DNA of 64,000 nucleotides from JAJPKK01 sp963747835 (GTDB lineage Bacteria > Pseudomonadota > Alphaproteobacteria > Rhizobiales > Xanthobacteraceae). The translations under genes and the position numbers were made by a program. The notes below the pieces were generated by a model that saw nothing but the letters and a program-made list of their open reading frames with translations, ran no database searches and had not been told where the DNA came from. Numbering within the stretch: position 1 is the first letter of the stretch; every line of letters begins with the position of its first letter. Of the stretch, positions 28,703 through 37,302 are shown piece by piece. The DNA lies in NCBI GenBank assembly GCA_963747835.1, contig CAVVGO010000005.1:2480001-2544000 (forward strand), given 5' to 3'.

Positions 28703-29953
28703 ATGAAAAGTGTCATCAAACTTGCGATTCCGTTGGGTCTCGCGATCACTGTCTTTGCGCACCCGGCGCTTGCCGCCACGATGGAGGAGATCGCGGCGAG
28801 GCTCGATGCTCTGGAAAAAGAAAATGCCGCGTTGAAGCAGCGCCTCAAGCGCGTTGAGACCGCGGCCCCGACGTCCAGGGCCGCCCTGCCGCCAGCCGGC
28901 CAGCCGGCCGGGTTGGGCGCGCTCGGCGGTGGAACCACGGTATTGGATGCCCGCGCCCAAGACACCGGAACCCCTCAAGTCTACAAAAGCCCCGTCGGGA
29001 TCGGGCCGCCGACCCCGCTGCGCCATTACGAAATAAGCGGGTCGCTCCTGTACCTGCAGCCGGGATCCGGCGATCTCGAATATGCGACGCTGGTAAGTCC
29101 TTTCCCATTGCCAACGCCCAATTGGGCCAATCAGTCGCTCAAACCGGACTACACTCCGACCTTCCGGTTCGGCCTGCGCTACATTCCCACCGTGTTCAAC
29201 GATATCCAATTGAATTGGACGCACCTGGACGCCAGCGCTACCGCATCCGTTGTCGGGACGCCCGGCCAAATGGTGGGGCCGCCTTTTGAGATTGGCCCAA
29301 CCGCGAGCGTGTACCAGGTTGGGCGCGGTAATGTGAGTTTCAAATACGATCTGGTAAACCTCGACGCCGGTCATACCTTCTGCGCCGAATGTTTCTTTCA
29401 ATTGCGCGTGTTCGGCGGCGCGGAGTTTGCCCGCATCAACCAGAATCTGACCGGAGCTTTCTCGAGCCTGGACGGCCTTACGACCGCATCAAACACCACC
29501 AGTTCGACGTTTACCGGCGCAGGGCCGCGACTGGGACTGAAAGGCCAGTACGACGTCGGCGACTTTCAATTCTTCGGCGAGGCTGCGGGGGCCGGGTTGA
29601 TCGGCACTGCGCAGAGTTGCATCAATTTTTCAGCCACCTCCACAGCGGCGCCCGGCCTCGCCCAGCCCAACAACCAGGCTCTGACATCGCCCAGCGAAAC
29701 CCAGGTGGTTCCGAGCTTCGACGCCAAGTTCGGCACGGCCTACGTTTTTCCGCCCAGCAACTACGGACAATTAAAGATCGAATTGGGCTATCAGGCGGCG
29801 ATATACATGAATACCGTCAATCAGTATGCGCTGACCCAAGTATCGGTTCCTCCCGCCCCTGCAAGTGTGGGAGTTTTCCTGGCAACGGCGCAGCATCTGC
29901 AGAACACCTTCACCACCCAAGGCCCGTATGTGACCGCCAGCTGGGCGTTCTAG
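28703..29953 (+). CDS. Outer-membrane porin-like protein (Lpg1974-type family)
   Basis: 416 residues. A Sec signal peptide (MKSVIKLAIPLGLAITVFAHPALAA) is followed by a short coiled coil (MEEIAARLDALEKENAALKQRLK), a Pro/Ala/Gly-rich linker, and a beta-barrel starting HYEISGSLLYLQPGSGDLEYA. The barrel has repeated amphipathic strands, YDLVNLDAGHTF, and ends with an aromatic residue (ASWAF), as expected for BAM-inserted barrels. Resemblance is to Legionella major outer membrane protein-type porins. The coiled coil may anchor to peptidoglycan as in other porins with N-terminal coils (inference). Confidence 0.82.
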   Translation: MKSVIKLAIPLGLAITVFAHPALAATMEEIAARLDALEKENAALKQRLKRVETAAPTSRAALPPAGQPAGLGALGGGTTVLDARAQDTGTPQVYKSPVGIGPPTPLRHYEISGSLLYLQPGSGDLEYATLVSPFPLPTPNWANQSLKPDYTPTFRFGLRYIPTVFNDIQLNWTHLDASATASVVGTPGQMVGPPFEIGPTASVYQVGRGNVSFKYDLVNLDAGHTFCAECFFQLRVFGGAEFARINQNLTGAFSSLDGLTTASNTTSSTFTGAGPRLGLKGQYDVGDFQFFGEAAGAGLIGTAQSCINFSATSTAAPGLAQPNNQALTSPSETQVVPSFDAKFGTAYVFPPSNYGQLKIELGYQAAIYMNTVNQYALTQVSVPPAPASVGVFLATAQHLQNTFTTQGPYVTASWAF

Positions 29954-30038
29954 GATGTAGCGCTTTGCCCGCACGACGGCTGGATCCGCGCGATCAAACT
30001 CTTGTGGTGAGGTGGGGTGAATTGCCTCAACACCCGCC

Positions 30039-30527
30039 TCATTCCGGGTACCGCCAGCCTGCTTTCCTCAACCTGACGACCGGCGGATACGTGTTCAGCG
30101 CGCGAATGCCCGAGGCCCGTCGATGCAGGGCAACACCCAGCACGGCGGCCATGAACCCGAGAACGGCGCCTATCCCGGTCGCAATCCCGCCAAGTCCCGG
30201 GTGACTGAGCAGCAACCAGGACGGTGCTTCGAGGGGCGGCCAGAACAGAGATTGCAAAATCGGTGCAACGATCGCGCCCGCCGCCGCGCCTGCGAAAACG
30301 ATCGCGACCGATACCCGGTTGCGACTGCGACAATTAACGCACCGCGGCACGGAGACTCGCAGTTTATCGCGCGATGTCCCGCGATCGACGGGGTAACCGA
30401 GCGCGTCGAGCCCGCCGCGCCGCGCCGCGACCAGCACGAGCGAGTAGGCACAACCCGCTCTCGCCGGAGCGCCGCATGGCCAGCATGCTGCATCATCTCT
30501 GTCCGGTGGTGTGATCAGGTCAGCCAT
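30039..30527 (-). CDS. Hypothetical membrane protein with Cys pairs
   Basis: 162 residues. The N-terminal part has CWPCG and later CVNCRSRN, which could hold a metal ion. Two membrane segments follow: VAIVFAGAAAGAIVAPILQSLFW and LGGIATGIGAVLGFMAAVLGVAL, then a short basic tail. The ATG at 30527 was chosen because residues upstream in the frame (to 31133) look non-coding and overlap the cytochrome gene. It converges on the porin gene. Function unknown. Confidence 0.55.
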   Translation of the reverse strand: MADLITPPDRDDAACWPCGAPARAGCAYSLVLVAARRGGLDALGYPVDRGTSRDKLRVSVPRCVNCRSRNRVSVAIVFAGAAAGAIVAPILQSLFWPPLEAPSWLLLSHPGLGGIATGIGAVLGFMAAVLGVALHRRASGIRALNTYPPVVRLRKAGWRYPE

Positions 30528-30957
30528 CGAACTGACCGTAACGAAGCCCTTGCGCGATGTCAGCCATCGGGTCATTGGTACGGCGCGTTGGGCGCGATGA
30601 GCGCAGCGCATTGCGCCCACAGCGTTGGCTACCGTGTGCCCGTTTTGGCCCAATCGGTATCCGATTCCGATGTTAGGTCCCATCTGACGGCGGGAACATC
30701 GTGGTCCAGATCGCGCCGAATTTGCGCTGCGGGTCGCCTCAGCCAGCTGCGCACGGAATTTCCGAAACGTCCTCGCGTGAAACTTATGGCGCGCCAATAA
30801 GTCACGAATTTCCGCCGCGGCTTCAGAGCTATCCGAAACCCGACATCGAAACCCGCGCCATCTTGCGCCACGAGCCTGACTGCGGCATGTTTTAGGTGGT
30901 TCCAGCACGTTGGTCGCGTCGCGGGACCGCGGGCACTCGAACAATGGCAGCGTGAAC
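30528..30957. other. Intergenic region with a small palindrome
   Basis: I see no convincing gene in these 430 bases. TGGGCGC at 30589-30595 and GCGCCCA at 30613-30619 form an inverted repeat of the type often scattered in Bradyrhizobium-like genomes. Promoters for the divergent neighbours should lie here. Confidence 0.4.
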
Positions 30958-31584
30958 ATGATCAACAATCGCCTTCCGACTGTTCTTGGCGTTCTGGTCG
31001 CTCTGGCAACGCCGGCATATGCCGTTGAGAGGGCCGCGCCGGCACATGCCGTCGAGAGGCCGGCACTGGCCACGCCGGGCAATGCCGCTGAGGCCCAGGC
31101 CATCCTCGGCGCCAAGTTGCTGGTTTGCAGCACATGTCACGGCAACAATGGCGTGCCCAATAATGCACCTACTCCGATCATCTGGGGTCTGCAGGAAAAT
31201 TATCTCCTCAAGCAGTTGCACGACTTCCAGACCGGAGATCGCGACAACGAGGTCATGACGTGGATGGCAACAGCCCTCACTCAGTCGGAACTGGGCTCTG
31301 CAGCGGCTTATTTCGCGAAGAAGGATTGGCCGGCACGGCCCACCGGCGTCGCCGCCACGTCGCCGCCCGCCACCGTGGCCATATGCCAGGTCTGTCATCA
31401 GCAGAACTTGGCCGGCGGCCTGCCGGCGCCCCGACTTGCCGGCCAAAGGTACGAATATCTGGCCGAGGCCATGCGCCGCTTTGCCGAAGGTGAGCGGACC
31501 AACAGTGCCGACATGACGAACCTTATGAAGGCGATTTCGCCCACCGACCGGGAGGCGTTGGCGCGTTACTTATCTGGCCTCTGA
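30958..31584 (+). CDS. Diheme cytochrome c (cytochrome c4/c553-like)
   Basis: 208 residues. A signal peptide (MINNRLPTVLGVLVALATPAYA) is followed by two class I heme sites, CSTCH near residue 59 and CQVCH near residue 145, each in an approximately 80-residue domain, with candidate Met ligands in VMTWMA and DMTNLM. Such periplasmic proteins shuttle electrons to a terminal oxidase. It lies upstream of soxC and a SoxD-like cytochrome on the same strand and probably accepts electrons from sulfite oxidation. A GTG six bases upstream is an alternative start. Confidence 0.88.
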   Translation: MINNRLPTVLGVLVALATPAYAVERAAPAHAVERPALATPGNAAEAQAILGAKLLVCSTCHGNNGVPNNAPTPIIWGLQENYLLKQLHDFQTGDRDNEVMTWMATALTQSELGSAAAYFAKKDWPARPTGVAATSPPATVAICQVCHQQNLAGGLPAPRLAGQRYEYLAEAMRRFAEGERTNSADMTNLMKAISPTDREALARYLSGL

Positions 31585-31909
31585 CCGACACTGCGTGGTT
31601 TGTGCGGACGCTCCAGCTGGCGCTCGCGTCCTCCAGCAGGCGGTAACGACACACTGCGAGGAAGACGCGGGGAGGTAGATGGAGAAGCCCGGGAGGCCGA
31701 CGGCGCGCCTCCCGCAGGGCAACGAGTTGAGGTTAACATCGGAGTAGTCCGAGGATTTGGAGCAGGTAGCCCGGATCCCAGGAGGCACGGGCCTCCCGGA
31801 GGAGTTCTAGACCTCAAGGCGATTCGGGACTATAAAGTTACAAAGCTGATTGGCGAAGGGTGGCCAAGACAAAGCGCAAATCGAAAATTCGAGATCACGG
31901 GAGGCAACC
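31585..31909. other. Non-coding region with several strong hairpins
   Basis: Between the cytochrome and soxC. Visible hairpins are GGGAGGC (about 31689-31695) with GCCTCCC nine bases later, and TCGGA-GTAG-TCCGA at about 31739-31752, plus AGGAGGC...GGCCTCC near 31781-31799. I see no supported protein. The density of stems suggests a structured RNA or the remnant of one. The stretch 31815-31909 before soxC should contain its promoter. Confidence 0.4.
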
Positions 31910-33181
31910 ATGGATTCGAACGGATTTGGCCGGAGGCGGTTCCTGAAACAAGCTGCCGCAGTGGCCGGTGTCGCCGCTGGAGCAGGCGCAGGCGCAGAAT
32001 GGGTCGCGAGAGGCCAGACAGCCAAGCCCGAAGCGCCAGCCAAGCCTGAGGTGCAAGCCAAGGATGCCCACGACCATCGCGAGCTGTCGCGCCGAGGGGC
32101 CAGATTCAGCGTTGATCACATCACTTACTACACTCCGCTCCAGGATTATGCGGGAATCATCACGCCGGCCTCGCTCCACTTCGTGCAGTATCACGCGTCC
32201 CATTTCCCCGAGATCGATGCGGCGCAGCATCGCCTCACGATCCACGGCATGGTGGATCGTCCCCTCAGTTTCAGCATGGAGGAACTGAAGCGCCTGCCTT
32301 CCGTGTCCCGGGTTCATTTCGTGGAGTGCCATGCCAACAGCTCTCCCATGATCCACAATGCCGGCAATCAGAACATGGGGTTGCCGGTCCAGTACATTCA
32401 CGGGATGGCCAGCTGCAGCGAATGGACCGGTGTGCCGCTGTCCGCGTTGTTGAACTTGGCCGGCGTGCAAAAAGGGGCGAGCTGGCTGGTTTATGAAGGG
32501 GCGGACCCTGGCAAGTTTTCTCACACCGTTCCGCTGGAAAAGGCCATGGACGACTGTCTCGTGGCCTACGGCCAGAATGGCGAGCCGGTGCGTGTTGAGC
32601 AGGGTTACCCGATCCGGATGATAGTCCCCGGCTGGGAAGGGCCCCACAACGTGAAGTACCTGAGCCATATCAAGGTGGTGGACCAGCCCTACCACACCTG
32701 GAATGAGAGCATGAATCATTCCGTCGTGAGAGCTGATATCGGCAACAAATCGCGCTGGTACCATTTTGAGTGGGGGCCGAAGTCGGTGATTACGCGGCCT
32801 TCAGCCGGACTTGCGATACCCGGTCGGGGATATGTCCAGATAACCGGCTTGGCTTGGTCCGGTGGCGGCAAGGTCAGCAAGGTCGATATATCCACCGACG
32901 GTGGCAAGAGCTGGACGGAGGCGAAGCTTCAGACGCCGGTGCATACGAAGGCACATACCCGGTTTACCTTCGACTGGGATTGGCAAGGAGAAGAGGCGAC
33001 GTTGTTGTCTCGTTGCACCGATGAACTGGGTGAAGTTCAGCCCTCGCGAGCCGAGCTGTATGCACACTGGGGCATCTCCGAGGGGGAGGCCAAGAAGCCC
33101 AATCGCGCCATTCATTTCAATGCCATGCAGCCTTGGTTCGTGGCCCGCGACGGGAGTGTGCACGATGCGATGTTCGGTTAG
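31910..33181 (+). CDS. soxC: Sulfite dehydrogenase, molybdenum subunit
   Basis: 423 residues. A Tat signal (GRRRFLKQAAAVAGVAAG) fits export of a folded molybdopterin protein. The oxidoreductase molybdopterin-binding domain includes the Mo-ligand Cys in VHFVECHANSSP at about residue 143, and GYPIRMIVPGWEGPHNVKYL. The C-terminal Mo-co dimerisation domain has VDISTDGGKSWTEAKL. It oxidises sulfite, or the sulfane intermediate in the Sox system. GGAGGCAACC precedes the ATG at 31910. The next gene, a SoxD-like cytochrome, overlaps its end by 17 bases. Confidence 0.93.
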   Translation: MDSNGFGRRRFLKQAAAVAGVAAGAGAGAEWVARGQTAKPEAPAKPEVQAKDAHDHRELSRRGARFSVDHITYYTPLQDYAGIITPASLHFVQYHASHFPEIDAAQHRLTIHGMVDRPLSFSMEELKRLPSVSRVHFVECHANSSPMIHNAGNQNMGLPVQYIHGMASCSEWTGVPLSALLNLAGVQKGASWLVYEGADPGKFSHTVPLEKAMDDCLVAYGQNGEPVRVEQGYPIRMIVPGWEGPHNVKYLSHIKVVDQPYHTWNESMNHSVVRADIGNKSRWYHFEWGPKSVITRPSAGLAIPGRGYVQITGLAWSGGGKVSKVDISTDGGKSWTEAKLQTPVHTKAHTRFTFDWDWQGEEATLLSRCTDELGEVQPSRAELYAHWGISEGEAKKPNRAIHFNAMQPWFVARDGSVHDAMFG

Positions 33182-33734
33182 TCTGCTTGCATCGGTGATG
33201 ATCCTGACGGCCCCCGCGGTGGGGCTCGCGCAGTCGCCGAAATACAATGTGGGCACGCCTCTGAGCCAGGAGGAAGTCCAGGGCTTTGATTTCATGATCG
33301 GCCCACAGGGCCAGCAACTTCCTGCTGGGCACGGAACCGCCAAGGAAGGCGCGGCGATCTTCGCGAAACGGTGCGAGGTGTGCCACGGCCAGAACGGGGA
33401 AAAAGGGGTGCTCCGGCGTCTGGTGTTGGGCAGTCCCGGCAAGCCTTATTTCGGCCCCTTCAAAGAAAATGAGAAGGACAGTGTAGCCTACTACCCGTAT
33501 GCGACGATCGCGTGGGACTATATCAACCGCGCGATGCCCGTCCCTAAGCCGGGATCGCTCACCCATGACGAAGTCTACGCGCTGACCGCGTTTCTGCTCT
33601 ATCGGAACGGCATCATCCAGGAGACCGACGTCATGGACGCCAAGAGTCTCCCGAAGGTCGAAATGCCGAACCGGCATGGCTTCGTTCCGGAAGTGCCGGT
33701 GTATCCCCCGGAAAAGAAACCCAGTTGGTGGTGA
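33165..33734 (+). CDS. soxD: SoxD-like monoheme cytochrome c
   Basis: 189 residues. A signal peptide ending near GLAQ is followed by YNVGTPLSQEEVQGFDFMIGPQGQQLPAGHGTA and a heme site AIFAKRCEVCHGQNGEKG, then NRAMPVPKPGSLTHDEVYALTAFLLY. This is the N-terminal domain of SoxD; canonical SoxD is about twice as long and has a second heme, which is absent here. It is probably the electron acceptor of the SoxC protein. GGGAG lies eight bases before the ATG at 33165; a GTG at 33156 is an alternative. Confidence 0.88.
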   Translation: MRCSVSLLASVMILTAPAVGLAQSPKYNVGTPLSQEEVQGFDFMIGPQGQQLPAGHGTAKEGAAIFAKRCEVCHGQNGEKGVLRRLVLGSPGKPYFGPFKENEKDSVAYYPYATIAWDYINRAMPVPKPGSLTHDEVYALTAFLLYRNGIIQETDVMDAKSLPKVEMPNRHGFVPEVPVYPPEKKPSWW

Positions 33735-33823
33735 GCGCGAGCGGCCGCACTTGCGGCGGCGCGTGCGTTCTCGGCTAGGAACGAGGCGTGTTCGACGGGC
33801 CAGCCGCTGCCGCAAAAGCGATC

Positions 33824-34390
33824 ATGAGCATGCGGATCGTAACCGCCGCCGCCGTCGCGCTCGTCGCCGGGATCGGCGGCGGCTACGCGATCTTTCTCGT
33901 CGCAAAGCCGGCGGCGGATATGCAACGCACGTCTTCGCGCGACCAGCCGGTCTGGACCGAAAGCACGTGGCCGTTCCCCATCGACCAGTGGGGACAGGGG
34001 TGGGCTTATCAATGCAAGGCGGCCGATTGCGGGATTGAGGTCAATCTCTATCTGCGGCCGAAAATCGGCTTCTGCAATTGTCAAACCGGAGTGGCCGACG
34101 ACGAGGAACTCGATCGCGTCAGCGACGTCGGTCTCGTCGGCAGCGAAAGTTCGGCACTCGGCCCCGGCCGGCCCATCACGGTGCACTGGATGAAGGGCCG
34201 CAGCCGCGGCTATACGGTCGGCGCCCCATCGGCGAAATCGGTGCTGTCACTCGCCTTCAACGACCGTTGCGATGTGATCGTCGCCACTGTCGTCGCCGGC
34301 GATGCGCCGGTCGCGCAAGAACAGGCCGTGCTCGAATTCCTCAACGGCGATTTGGTGCTGCACTGGGCTGAAACCGTACTCGGGCGTTAG
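33824..34390 (+). CDS. Membrane-anchored hypothetical protein
   Basis: 188 residues from ATG 33824; a GTG at 33788 with AGGAACGAGG upstream would add 12. One N-terminal membrane segment (TAAAVALVAGIGGGYAIFLVA) is followed by a periplasmic domain with WGQGWAYQCKAADCGIEVNLYLRPKIGFCNCQTG. The four cysteines could form disulfides. The protein occurs as an unnamed family in rhizobia, as far as I can judge. It lies 89 bases after the SoxD-like gene and might be co-transcribed. Confidence 0.72.
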   Translation: MSMRIVTAAAVALVAGIGGGYAIFLVAKPAADMQRTSSRDQPVWTESTWPFPIDQWGQGWAYQCKAADCGIEVNLYLRPKIGFCNCQTGVADDEELDRVSDVGLVGSESSALGPGRPITVHWMKGRSRGYTVGAPSAKSVLSLAFNDRCDVIVATVVAGDAPVAQEQAVLEFLNGDLVLHWAETVLGR

Positions 34391-34422
34391 TCCGGCGCCC
34401 CCCCTCCAGCGCAGCCGCACGG

Positions 34423-34506
34423 CACTGCGATGCGTCCGCTCGCGCGGTCGATTTCAACATCGGCGATCACCGCCACATGGGTGGCGAGCGTCTTGTACTT
34501 GGCCAA
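34423..34506 (-). pseudogene. Fragment resembling a molybdenum hydroxylase large subunit
   Basis: On the minus strand this reads LAKYKTLATHVAVIADVEID followed by RASGRIAV. The pattern (F)ARYKN-x(5)-VAVVxEVEVDxxTGRxRV is typical of the C-terminal part of xanthine dehydrogenase/isoquinoline oxidoreductase large subunits. Only about 28 residues remain, with no start or stop, so this is a relic. Confidence 0.4.
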
Positions 34507-34604
34507 GTCGCGCGGCCAACCGGTGTGCATGCCCTTGTGCCGCCGTGGTCGGCATGTCGGCGGTCGAAACCTCGCTCAAGGGCGAGATCCGGGTCATCCT
34601 GCAT
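34507..34604. pseudogene. Scrambled acetamidase/formamidase fragment
   Basis: 34507-34540 is nearly identical (30 of 31 bases in the core) to the stretch encoding HKGMHTGWPR in the complete gene at 52271-53293, in the same minus orientation. 34548-34604 encodes VGMSAVETSLKGEIRVILH on the plus strand, the segment that normally comes directly before it. The two neighbouring pieces are therefore inverted relative to each other with the break at the VILH/HKGM junction. No intact frame. Confidence 0.7.
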
Positions 34605-34808
34605 GACGATCCGCAACGGCGCCGCCGCGTTCGTCAGTTGAGAAGGTATGGCAGGCCGAAGGGTCGTAGACAGCGGCGGCCACGAGGACGTGATGTACTG
34701 TCCGGCGGCACAATCAAACTGCTATTCGGACCGCGATTGCCCGGACCGAATTCGCCGACGCGCGTCGTACGCAGGCGGCGGCAGCGAAACTGAATCGTGT
34801 TCGCTAAA

Positions 34809-35288
34809 TCACCGCGGCGCTGGAACCGCGCTGGCCGCGGCGTTGTTGGTCTGCTTGCGTTTGCCGGCCGGATTCGTCGCCGAATTCGTTGGCCGGGACG
34901 CTAGGTTGCTGACGGGGCCCATCAGGGTGTTGGTGACGGAATTAGCAGACGAGGACGCGTGATCCCCGGCGGACGAAAGAGAGCCTTGGGCCGTGCCGGT
35001 TGAGTCGCCATTCACCCCAAGTGGTTTGCCCGCTTGATTTAGCAACGGAAGGCTGATTCCTCGGTTTGATCCGATGACGGGCTCGTTGAGGCCCCGGACC
35101 GCATCCGCGCTTCCAGGCCCGCCAATGCCGAGATTGGCGGTTCCAGTGCCCGCGCTTCCCTGTCCCGGTGCGTTGCCTGGGCCGCCGAAGTTCAGGAAGA
35201 GTTGAGCGCCGGCTTCGGGAGCGCCACAGCACGTTGTGAACGCCAGCAAGATGCCGGCAATTCCCATCCTATTTATGGAAGTGGTCAC
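34809..35288 (-). CDS. Small secreted Gly/Ala/Ser-rich protein
   Basis: 159 residues from a GTG at 35288 with a GGGGGGA sequence six bases upstream. A signal peptide (MGIAGILLAFTTCCGAPEAGA) precedes a low-complexity mature part rich in G, A, N and S (NFGGPGNAPGQGSAGTGTAN). The Cys-Cys near the signal end could be a lipobox-like site but does not match it well. Function unknown. Confidence 0.55.
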   Translation of the reverse strand: MTTSINRMGIAGILLAFTTCCGAPEAGAQLFLNFGGPGNAPGQGSAGTGTANLGIGGPGSADAVRGLNEPVIGSNRGISLPLLNQAGKPLGVNGDSTGTAQGSLSSAGDHASSSANSVTNTLMGPVSNLASRPTNSATNPAGKRKQTNNAAASAVPAPR

Positions 35289-35570
35289 AAAATCCCCCCT
35301 AGCGAAAGTGTGCGACGCGATCCCCCGCGCGGATCATTAAATTAGAAGGCATGATCTTGAAGGATCTATGGCGGGATTATGCCCTCAGGCGCAGCCGGAT
35401 GATAGGGGGTCAGCGCGCTGAGCGAGCAATCGACCGCCTTCGCCGGGAGCCGCTCAACCTTACATACTATTCATCCGGCAGACATTTTCCCGAAAGCTCG
35501 GCTCTCCTACCCTGACACTGGGCGCATCGAGGGTACTTCCGAGCCGCAAGGCCAACACGAGGAGAGTGCC

Positions 35571-36011
35571 ATGAGAATGCTGATCACCGCCGCCGTCATC
35601 GTCACGTCGCTCGCGCTTGCTGGAGCAAGTGCGATGGCTGCCGGTGCCAATGTCCACAAGACCGCGAGGACGCATGTCGCGCAAGCGCATGCCGCCGTGC
35701 ACACGGCGGCGCGGCAGCGCTACCCGCATTACACGGGCGCGCCTTACTACTCCTATCGGGCTCCCTACAATGTCGGGCAGATCATCCAGTCTGTGCTCGG
35801 CGGCCCATTGCCGCCGCAGTACGCCCCGATAGTCCGAAACGCGGGCAGGGGATCGGCGTCTCACAGATCCTCGGGTTCGTACGAATCCTCCGGTTCGTAC
35901 GATTCCGGCCCGTCGCCTAGCCCGTCGCCCGACTTGTCGCCGCCGCCGGCGGGGCCGGATACTGCGGGAATGAATACAGCAACGAATCCTACATGGGGCG
36001 CGTTACAATGA
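35571..36011 (+). CDS. Small secreted hypothetical protein
   Basis: 146 residues with a good Shine-Dalgarno sequence (GAGGAGAGTGCC). A signal peptide (MRMLITAAVIVTSLALAGASAMAAG) is followed by a His/Ala/Tyr-rich region (HKTARTHVAQAHAAVHTAARQRYPHYTGAPYYSYR) and a Ser/Pro-rich tail with two copies of SGSYESSGSYDS-type sequence. Probably periplasmic or cell-surface. Function unknown. Confidence 0.7.
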   Translation: MRMLITAAVIVTSLALAGASAMAAGANVHKTARTHVAQAHAAVHTAARQRYPHYTGAPYYSYRAPYNVGQIIQSVLGGPLPPQYAPIVRNAGRGSASHRSSGSYESSGSYDSGPSPSPSPDLSPPPAGPDTAGMNTATNPTWGALQ

Positions 36012-36360
36012 GCGAACAGAAAGATTGACCAAATTTGGGATTTAGAATTCTGACCAGCATCCTGAAAGCAGGCGCGTAGCTGTGCTGTGGTGCGCAATCG
36101 CGACAAGCCGAGGCATCCGTATTAGTCGTTCGTGAAACTGCCTATGCCCAGGCGATGCGCAATCCAGCAGGCCACCGCCTGCACTCAGGTGCTGACGTCT
36201 CTTATGGGTCAAAACCGGCAGTGCCGCTCGTGCGACCGGTACTGCCGGACCTCCTCAGATAGCTGAACTCGACCAGACTCGGAACTGCAGTCGGCGCGGT
36301 TTTGCTTTGCCCGAGCAATATATGATAATGTTCTCCATCATCAGTTGCTTAAGAGCAATC
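36012..36360. other. Intergenic region, no gene seen
   Basis: No supported frame. An 8-base inverted repeat CCGGCAGT (36215-36222) / ACTGCCGG (36241-36248) is present. The part around 36310-36350 is more AT-rich than its surroundings. Confidence 0.35.
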
Positions 36361-36455
36361 GTAGGCGCAATCGCTTTATTGCGCCGACGTGTAGGCCGGC
36401 TCGCATTGATGGAAGCTTCGCTTCGGAGCGGCGCAATAAAGAGATTGCGCCCTAC
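36361..36455. repeat. REP/MITE-like element with terminal inverted repeats
   Basis: GTAGGCGCAATCGCTTTATTGCGCCG-type sequence at 36361-36386 is mirrored at 36429-36455 with one mismatch and one missing base over 27 positions. Each arm is itself partly palindromic (GGCGCAAT...ATTGCGCC). Such elements are common in Bradyrhizobium-like genomes. It carries no gene. Confidence 0.75.
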
Positions 36456-36615
36456 GCCCTGAATAGGATCGCGCCACGCGCTCGATGTGGGACGGCTTGC
36501 AGATCATCCAGGTGGTGATCACGCCGGCGCCGCCATCAAAGTCCTCGATCGCAGTTGTATAGACCTCACCACACCCATGGGCCATGGGCCGGGGCTTCAT
36601 GGCGATGATGTCCGC
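36376..36615 (-). CDS. Possible small hypothetical protein, 3' end formed by repeat element
   Basis: From the ATG at 36615 the frame reads MADIIAMKPRPMAHGCGEVY and then TTAIEDFDGGAGVITTWMICKP, about 50 residues with plausible composition. The last 30 residues (GRRAQSLYCAAPKRSFHQ...) come from the REP-like element, so any original C-terminus has been replaced. I do not recognise the protein. Confidence 0.3.
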   Translation of the reverse strand, partial: ADIIAMKPRPMAHGCGEVYTTAIEDFDGGAGVITTWMICKPSHIERVARSYSGRRAQSLYCAAPKRSFHQCEPAYTSAQ

Positions 36616-36633
36616 CATGGCTGAGACGAACGG

Positions 36634-36825
36634 TTGAGGATCGTGAAGCGCACCCATGAAAGCCGACAGATCGCGCGCGCCGACGGCCTGAAGATGGGCC
36701 GCAAGCCGAAGTTCAATCCTCACCAGATCAAAGAAGCGCGTCAGCGCCTCGCCAAGGGTAAGAGGACCCGCGACCTGACCAAGGTTTACGCTGTCAGCCG
36801 CAGCATGATTTCGAGGCTTGCGTGA
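36634..36825 (+). pseudogene. C-terminal fragment of a serine resolvase/invertase
   Basis: The frame reads RIVKRTHESRQIARADGLKMGRKPKFNPHQ, then EARQRLAKGKRTRDLTKVYAVSRSMISRL. This is the end of the catalytic domain and the HTH_7 DNA-binding domain of Pin/Tn3-type resolvases. The catalytic Ser region is missing, so this is a remnant of about 63 residues. It shows that a mobile element once lay here. Confidence 0.75.
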
Positions 36826-37062
36826 GCGCCGTGCGCGGCCCGCGCCGCAATGGCCGCAGTACCTCAGTTAGCCGACCACTTGCGGCGCTGCTATATTCTT
36901 CAGAGATGGGCCAGCAACGGACTAACCCCTAAAGGCCGCGCCGCGCGACCGCTTGCCCAAACCCAGCGTGGTTTTGGTGTTGAGTGCATCCGAACGGTCA
37001 CAGATTCTGACGACGGGTTCTGTTAAGGGTGGCAATTAATTTTAGTCTTAAACGGGGGAGCC
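36826..37062. other. Intergenic region, no gene seen
   Basis: 237 bases between the resolvase fragment and the truncated porin gene. No supported frame. The promoter of the porin gene probably lies within it; the part just before the start (TTTTAGTCTTAAACGGGGGAGCC) has a strong GGGGGAG Shine-Dalgarno sequence. Confidence 0.35.
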
Positions 37063-37302
37063 ATGCGAAAGTTGTCTTGGGGCACGGTCCTACTCATATT
37101 CGCCGTGAGTTCTGCGAATGCGGCCGACATGCCTCTCAAAACTCCGACTTACGCCCTGGCGCCGCTCTATAATTGGAGCGGGTTCTATGTTGGCGGCACC
37201 GCCGGTGGCGCATTGGGGAGTTTCGACCCTTCGACCGCGACGGTCTTCAGCCCCGTCGGTTATTTGGCTGCCGCCAACATCTTCACCCAGCTCCGCAGCT
37301 GA
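37063..37302 (+). pseudogene. Truncated outer-membrane beta-barrel protein (Omp25/Omp31 type)
   Basis: 79 residues. The signal peptide (MRKLSWGTVLLIFAVSSANAADMPLK) and YNWSGFYVGGTAGGALGSF are the normal start of Hyphomicrobiales porins with a PF13505-type barrel of about 220-280 residues. The frame ends in unrelated sequence after about residue 68. The break coincides with an IS3-type transposase fragment on the other strand, so the gene was cut by an insertion or deletion event. Confidence 0.8.

Noticed and set aside
30039..31133. 364-residue version of the membrane protein gene
   Set aside because: The first 200 residues overlap the diheme cytochrome gene in antisense and have no plausible protein character; only the part from 30527 looks coding.
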